DNA of 64,000 nt. Source: Cyclobacteriaceae bacterium (lineage in GTDB: Bacteria; Bacteroidota; Bacteroidia; Cytophagales; Cyclobacteriaceae). How positions within the stretch are numbered: the stretch's first letter is position 1; each line of letters opens with the position of its first letter. The notes below the pieces were generated by a model. That model had not been told where the DNA came from. It made no database searches and worked only from the letters and a program-made list of their open reading frames with translations. The translations under genes and the position numbers were made by a program. The stretch spans positions 1 to 64,000 of the forward strand of contig JAEUUJ010000049.1 in assembly GCA_016786495.1 (NCBI GenBank), read 5' to 3'. This document shows positions 61,202 through 64,000 of the stretch, in pieces.

Positions 61202-64000
61202 CCTTTAAAGGTTTTAACAGTTTTTCCTCCGGCAGCAGTCGAAGTGAATGTCACATCAGCGGAATAGAAATAAATTCCGGTAGCGAGTTCCTTTCCGGAT
61301 TTGTCGCGACCATCCCAGTTGATGTAGATTGAATTTTCGTTCCCGCGCTGGCCGATATAATCGTACACTTCCTTACCCCAACGATTGAACACCTTAAAGT
61401 CTACGCGATCAACAAACCGGGCGCATTTTTGAATATAGTCGGACGAAGTAGGTACCGCACAATTGCCTGACGCTCCATCCGGATCTTCCGGAGAATCAAA
61501 CTCGACTCCAAACGCACTGAAGTAGTCGTTACACTTGTCGCCATTCGGCGTAAATACGTTGGGAAGTTCGTAGTACGGACAGTTTTCACTGCACACTTTT
61601 TCACTGTATGTACTCGCATTACCCGATCGGTCAATTGCCCTGATCCGGTAACAATAGGCCAATGATGCCAGGTTGCCGATCACAGCAAAGGTATCAGGCG
61701 CTTGTACAACGGCCACCAGGTCGTAATCATCGGTTGCCACATTACTTGTGGAAGCTTGCCACACCTCGAAACGACTAATGGTATTGGCACAATTTTCAGG
61801 CATTGACCAGCGCACCACTGTGCTAAATACGGCTGCACTGCAACTATACAGCGTGAAGTAATCTTTACACGGGTCGGCAAAAGCAGCGATCACAGGCGCA
61901 CACGGAGGTTCGACCACCGTGGGTATCGCGCAGTTGATTTGCGATGCATTTTCAAGAGGTTCTTCCGCGAGTACCAGCGGATCATCGTTTCCATAACTAC
62001 CCCGCGTAACTACTGCGTAACAATATGTCTTGGTTGAATCGAGACCTGTGTCGGAGTACTTTAGTCCTTCGGTGGTCACATCGATTTCAATAGGTGGTTT
62101 TAAATCGAGATCGGCCAGGGTTGTAGCACCTGCTTCGCCAAAATAAACAAGATGCTTAAAGGCTGTGCCCTGAACCTGATTCGACCAAGGCACGGTCGCA
62201 CGCCAGTTTAGGTTAATCACTTTATTCGCAGAAGTGAGGTTAAGCCAGACGGATGACGCTATGGCTGAACTATCTACCGGATTGGGATTGCCATCCACAT
62301 ACAGCATCACACGGTAGGAATACTGGGTGCTAAACGTATTCAAGCCATTATCCACAAACGACAAGGCGCTGCCCGGCATATCCAACTTGGGGCTAATGTT
62401 CAGGAAACCAGAACCTTGCGCGCGCTGCAATTGATACTGATAGTCTGCAAGCGGAAACTGCGGGTTCAATGGCGGGATCCAGCGAACAGTAATCTCACCA
62501 TCATTCTCCCCGGTTTTATCTACGGTTACGCGCGTAATTAAAGGCGCTGCGATATCAATGGGATCAATACAAACTTCATTAGACACAGGACTTTCTGCAC
62601 CACGATCGGGGAAGACAGCCACGAGGCGGTAGCAATACTTAACCCCTCGTTCAAGACCGGCGCCATTGTTCGTATCCGTGTATTGAATATCGGTTAACGG
62701 AACCGTTGCTATTAACGTAAACCCGAGTGACTGAGGCATGCCGGTATCACATACACCCGGCATGTAGCTGGTGTCGTCAACCCTGCGCCAGATTTGCATT
62801 TTGGTGTTAACATTGGCAATCGATGAACAATCATAGTTCGCCCAGTCCAGTTTTGCATACCGTTGCGGAACCTGAACTACCGCAGTACTTAACACCGGTG
62901 GTGGCGGTACAACTTTTATCGTCCATGTTTTGTAAGTCACAAGGGATGGCCCGGTGCCCCGGAAATCTGAAATTTTAAAAACAACATTGTACGGCTGTCC
63001 ACGAATGTGATCACAGGTGGTGTTCCAGTCAAATTCAATAGATGCCGGTGAAGGCTGGAAATCAACATTACCATCGCGCAGCACCGGCGTACGGGTTGCC
63101 GGAGACTTCGCAGCCGGGAATTCAAATACCAGAGAGAACGCCTGAATCTTAATTGGATCTGGCGGACGGCCGTCTGAGGGCTGGTCTTGGCCGCGGATTG
63201 TCTTATGGATATTTGCACCCGCCACAACGCACGTATCGGCAGGGGTTTCAAGTATTGGCCGGTTATTGTCGCAATCGCCATTCACGATGATCTGCATATC
63301 TCTTCGCACGTAGCCGATTCTCTTCCAAGTGCCACCGGTATTGCGCCACTCCACCACATTAAAGGCTACGTTGTATTCCCCCGGCTGGCTCGGAGCATCC
63401 CACACCAATGTGCCGTTGATCGGATCAATGCTAAAAGTGGGCGAACCACCAAGTTCGTTTTCATCACTCATCTGTTCAGGCGATATATAACCATTCACCG
63501 GAGTTCCGCGATCCCGGAAGGGAATTACAAGTTCATATGAAAGGCTATCTGCAGGTCCTACAGGATTTATATCAATAGCGTCCGGGTTATGAGAGAATGC
63601 TACTCCGGTGCATGCCTGATCAATGGGTGCACGTCTTAACTGAGGGCTGTTATTACAGCCCAGTGCGGCAAGGTCAAACAGCGTTTCAAGGTAAAACGTA
63701 GTGAAGAACGAATCGCTCATGTTCAATACACCACCGTTACGGTTAGGCTCAACATAGCTAACGAGGTAACTGCCTGCTCCGGCATAGAGGTGACGAACCG
63801 TAAAAGTTGCAATGCCAATATTGGTTCCGAGTTGAGGTTGAGCAACATTCTCGACTCTCGGAACAACCATACTTGTTCCATCCCCAAAGTAGAGGATCCC
63901 GTCTTCACCAAACTTAACTTCGGATGCTGTATTGGTGTACACGGTAATGGTGATTACTACTTCGCGGGAGGTACAGGAATTGCGCACAATCGTTATTTGG
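61180..64000 (-). CDS. Large secreted surface protein with CHU_C / T9SS type B sorting domain, 5' end missing
   Basis: The reading frame stays open to the edge of the window, so the N-terminus is not seen; about 939 residues are visible. A PKD-like start (EVVITITVYTNTASEV, FGDGTSMVV) is followed by repeated immunoglobulin or FN3-like segments (for example ITRVTVDKTGENDGEITVRWIPP), then a C-terminal gliding-associated domain: NVFTPNGDKCNDYF, FNRWGKEVYDY, WDGRDKSGKELATGIYFYSADV. This is the type B signal for secretion and surface attachment by the type IX system. It overlaps the DCC gene by 22 bases. Confidence 0.88.
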   Translation of the reverse strand, partial: QITIVRNSCTSREVVITITVYTNTASEVKFGEDGILYFGDGTSMVVPRVENVAQPQLGTNIGIATFTVRHLYAGAGSYLVSYVEPNRNGGVLNMSDSFFTTFYLETLFDLAALGCNNSPQLRRAPIDQACTGVAFSHNPDAIDINPVGPADSLSYELVIPFRDRGTPVNGYISPEQMSDENELGGSPTFSIDPINGTLVWDAPSQPGEYNVAFNVVEWRNTGGTWKRIGYVRRDMQIIVNGDCDNNRPILETPADTCVVAGANIHKTIRGQDQPSDGRPPDPIKIQAFSLVFEFPAAKSPATRTPVLRDGNVDFQPSPASIEFDWNTTCDHIRGQPYNVVFKISDFRGTGPSLVTYKTWTIKVVPPPPVLSTAVVQVPQRYAKLDWANYDCSSIANVNTKMQIWRRVDDTSYMPGVCDTGMPQSLGFTLIATVPLTDIQYTDTNNGAGLERGVKYCYRLVAVFPDRGAESPVSNEVCIDPIDIAAPLITRVTVDKTGENDGEITVRWIPPLNPQFPLADYQYQLQRAQGSGFLNISPKLDMPGSALSFVDNGLNTFSTQYSYRVMLYVDGNPNPVDSSAIASSVWLNLTSANKVINLNWRATVPWSNQVQGTAFKHLVYFGEAGATTLADLDLKPPIEIDVTTEGLKYSDTGLDSTKTYCYAVVTRGSYGNDDPLVLAEEPLENASQINCAIPTVVEPPCAPVIAAFADPCKDYFTLYSCSAAVFSTVVRWSMPENCANTISRFEVWQASTSNVATDDYDLVAVVQAPDTFAVIGNLASLAYCYRIRAIDRSGNASTYSEKVCSENCPYYELPNVFTPNGDKCNDYFSAFGVEFDSPEDPDGASGNCAVPTSSDYIQKCARFVDRVDFKVFNRWGKEVYDYIGQRGNENSIYINWDGRDKSGKELATGIYFYSADVTFTSTAAGGKTVKTFKGWVHLVR

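Noticed and set aside
1-64000. CRISPR arrays, insertion sequences and phage genes.
   Set aside because: No regularly spaced repeats, transposase or integrase motifs were found on either strand.

Overview
The window reads as chromosomal DNA of a gliding-type Bacteroidota, most likely a member of the Cytophagales. The evidence is a large cell-surface protein ending in a CHU_C / type B type IX secretion sorting domain, several Bacteroidota-style outer-membrane barrels, the Bacteroidota-type Lgt and PEP carboxylase, starts without Shine-Dalgarno sequences, and promoter-like TAnnTTTG -7 boxes, two of them with a TTTTG -33 box 18 bases upstream. Most of the window is ordinary core genome. There is no phage, insertion sequence, CRISPR array or rRNA.

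Layout. 1-5.4 kb: end of acpP, then fabF, rnc, nadE and lgt. 5.4-9.9 kb: a cell-envelope cluster with an Omp85/POTRA barrel, a PorV/FadL-like barrel, an exported helix-hairpin-helix barrel and a 38-residue membrane peptide. 10-11.2 kb: a GIN-domain exported protein and an RRM RNA-binding protein. 11.2-19.2 kb, minus strand: a tetR-tolC-mfp-RND efflux operon headed by a 12-bp inverted-repeat operator, with a membrane metallophosphoesterase downstream. 19.3-20.3 kb: an ECF sigma factor and a small membrane protein. 20.4-26.8 kb: single genes (SIMPL, DinB-like, PH-like membrane protein, GH43, an orphan FtsX-type permease, an alpha/beta hydrolase). 26.9-29.7 kb: an AT-richer MarR / two-lobed aspartic protease / exported protein / esterase group. 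29.7-34.7 kb: a GAF histidine kinase and purL.

34.8-35.6 kb carries a stand-alone Ada-type zinc-binding protein overlapping an AlkB-like dioxygenase. An SDR and a subtilase follow. 38.2-44.8 kb holds the ligase-associated DNA repair set (exonuclease, ATP-dependent ligase, DEXH helicase, PdeM), split by an inverted barrel gene. 44.9-53.4 kb: ppc, a DUF4136 lipoprotein, tRNA-Gln(TTG), prs, rplY/ctc, pth and metG. 53.4-56 kb: a TPR histidine kinase divergent from two tiny exported peptides, followed by about 550 bases with no recognisable gene. 56.5-64 kb: sppA-bioB, folK, fabD, a DCC thiol oxidoreductase and the 3' part of the CHU_C surface protein.

No large undescribed system stands out. The best candidates for something new are the peptide pair beside the TPR kinase, the barrel / helix-hairpin-helix envelope cluster, the Ada-like/AlkB overlap, and a set of promoters placed so close to start codons that the transcripts would be leaderless.
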